Shown here: in pieces, positions 63,641 through 64,000 of the stretch
How positions within the stretch are numbered: position 1 is the stretch's first letter
Layout of the letters: each line of letters starts with the position of its first letter
Source: Croceibacterium mercuriale
Lineage (GTDB): Bacteria > Pseudomonadota > Alphaproteobacteria > Sphingomonadales > Sphingomonadaceae
Reading direction: 5' to 3'
NCBI RefSeq assembly: GCF_000802385.1
Contig: NZ_JTDN01000001.1
Location: forward strand, 1,805,501-1,869,500
Length of the DNA: 64,000 nucleotides
Notes under the pieces: model-generated
Databases searched by the model: none
Told to the model about the DNA's origin: nothing
The model's input: only the letters and a program-made list of their open reading frames with translations
Made by a program: the position numbers and the translations under genes

Positions 63641-64000
63641 TCAGTTGCTGTTCTGGACCACCGAAACTGCGCTGGTGACGGTCAGGATGGGGGAGAACAG
63701 CTGGCTGATCAGCTGTACCAGCTTGCTGGGCTGATTGGCCCGCGCATTGCCGAAGTACAGCACGTCCTTGTCCCGCATGGCGAAACGTTGAGCCAGGAAG
63801 TAGGACTGCGTTTCCATCATGTTGAGGTGGTAGACCACCGGCACTTCAGCGCCGGCATCATCGGTGACGTAGCGGAACAGGAAGATGGCCGCCGGATCGC
63901 CGGTCACCGGATTGACGCCGCCCACGCTCGCCACCGCTTCTGCCAGCGACACAGCCGAGGTGGCGAACGGAACCCGGCTCACCTGCCCGGGCGCGCCGAG
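63641..64000 (-). CDS. Polysaccharide export protein (Wza-like), 3' end only
   Basis: The last 119 residues of a gene that runs off the right edge. VPVVYHLNMMETQSYFLAQR, then FAMRDKDVLYFGNARANQPS and KLVQLISQLFSPILTVTSAV follow the C-terminal pattern of outer-membrane polysaccharide export proteins (Poly_export/SLBB, Wza or GumB type), where RDKDVLYF and NAxANxxxKxLQ-like segments recur. It leads the rfb operon, which suggests the rhamnose made here goes into an exported polysaccharide. Confidence 0.75.
   Translation of the reverse strand, partial: LGAPGQVSRVPFATSAVSLAEAVASVGGVNPVTGDPAAIFLFRYVTDDAGAEVPVVYHLNMMETQSYFLAQRFAMRDKDVLYFGNARANQPSKLVQLISQLFSPILTVTSAVSVVQNSN

Overview
The window is high-GC alphaproteobacterial DNA and most likely belongs to the Sphingomonadales (Erythrobacteraceae-like). 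Several features point there: a crtY-crtI-crtB carotenoid operon, an alphaproteobacterial RpoH, a ChpT-like phosphotransferase, GGAAC-N16-CGTT (EcfG-type) stress promoters, an alphaproteobacterial LexA box (GAAC-N7-GAAC) at dinB, an entericidin lipoprotein, and Bpt and MipA family proteins. The assignment rests on gene content and protein flavour only. Genes are densely packed; very many neighbours share ATGA or GTGA overlaps, so most units are translationally coupled operons.

Layout. 1-6.4 kb: sulfur amino-acid genes (metC, sseA), a proline-rich membrane protein, queF, an entericidin with an EcfG promoter, tRNA-Thr, and a DUF429-like/rarA pair. 6.4-10.5 kb: a glycan operon holding a glycosyltransferase fused to UDP-galactopyranose mutase and a GH5-like hydrolase, then tRNA-Gly. 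10.5-19.5 kb: psd, an S9 peptidase, ccmAB, map, a lipoprotein, a leucyl aminopeptidase, an SH3 protein and argC. 19.7-25.6 kb: glnB-glnA, a phage-type lysozyme, bpt, ilvA and an NAD(P) dehydrogenase. 25.5-29.8 kb: an exported amidohydrolase and an entC-entB-entA set for 2,3-dihydroxybenzoate, with palindromes in front that look like an iron-responsive operator.

30-39.7 kb is the accessory part. Two related cassettes (29957-30485 and 37055-37676) each consist of a conserved sequence, a 21-bp tandem repeat, a small helix-turn-helix gene on the minus strand and a 16-bp motif. Directly behind each cassette lies AT-richer cargo. After the first comes an overlapping FRG-domain/DUF262 gene pair, a candidate defence module. 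After the second comes a lone HsdR-N-type nuclease-fold protein, followed by a HigA-like antitoxin whose HigB-like toxin is frameshifted. Core genes (rpoH, rluD, a JAMM protease, a ChpT-like protein, an amidase, a DUF892-like protein) lie between the two.

39.7-57.5 kb: small membrane and lipoproteins, thiC with a TPP riboswitch, a MipA-type porin with an EcfG promoter, the five-gene crt operon (crtY, crtI, barstar, LOG, crtB), a biotin-dependent carboxylase subunit, an MFS exporter, SOS-controlled dinB, a Nudix hydrolase, pgl, a YciE-like protein, a DHH phosphoesterase and an ABC1/UbiB kinase. 57.6-64 kb: an envelope polysaccharide block on the minus strand, with ADP-heptose genes (gmhA, rfaE1, rfaE2, gmhB), the dTDP-rhamnose genes rfbCBDA, and the 3' end of a Wza-like export protein that runs off the window.

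The best candidates for new biology are the FRG-DUF262 pair, the twin helix-turn-helix/minisatellite cassettes with their shared 16-bp motif (a third copy precedes the lysozyme gene), and the barstar and LOG genes embedded in the carotenoid operon. All family names come from recognising motifs by eye; no database search was run.
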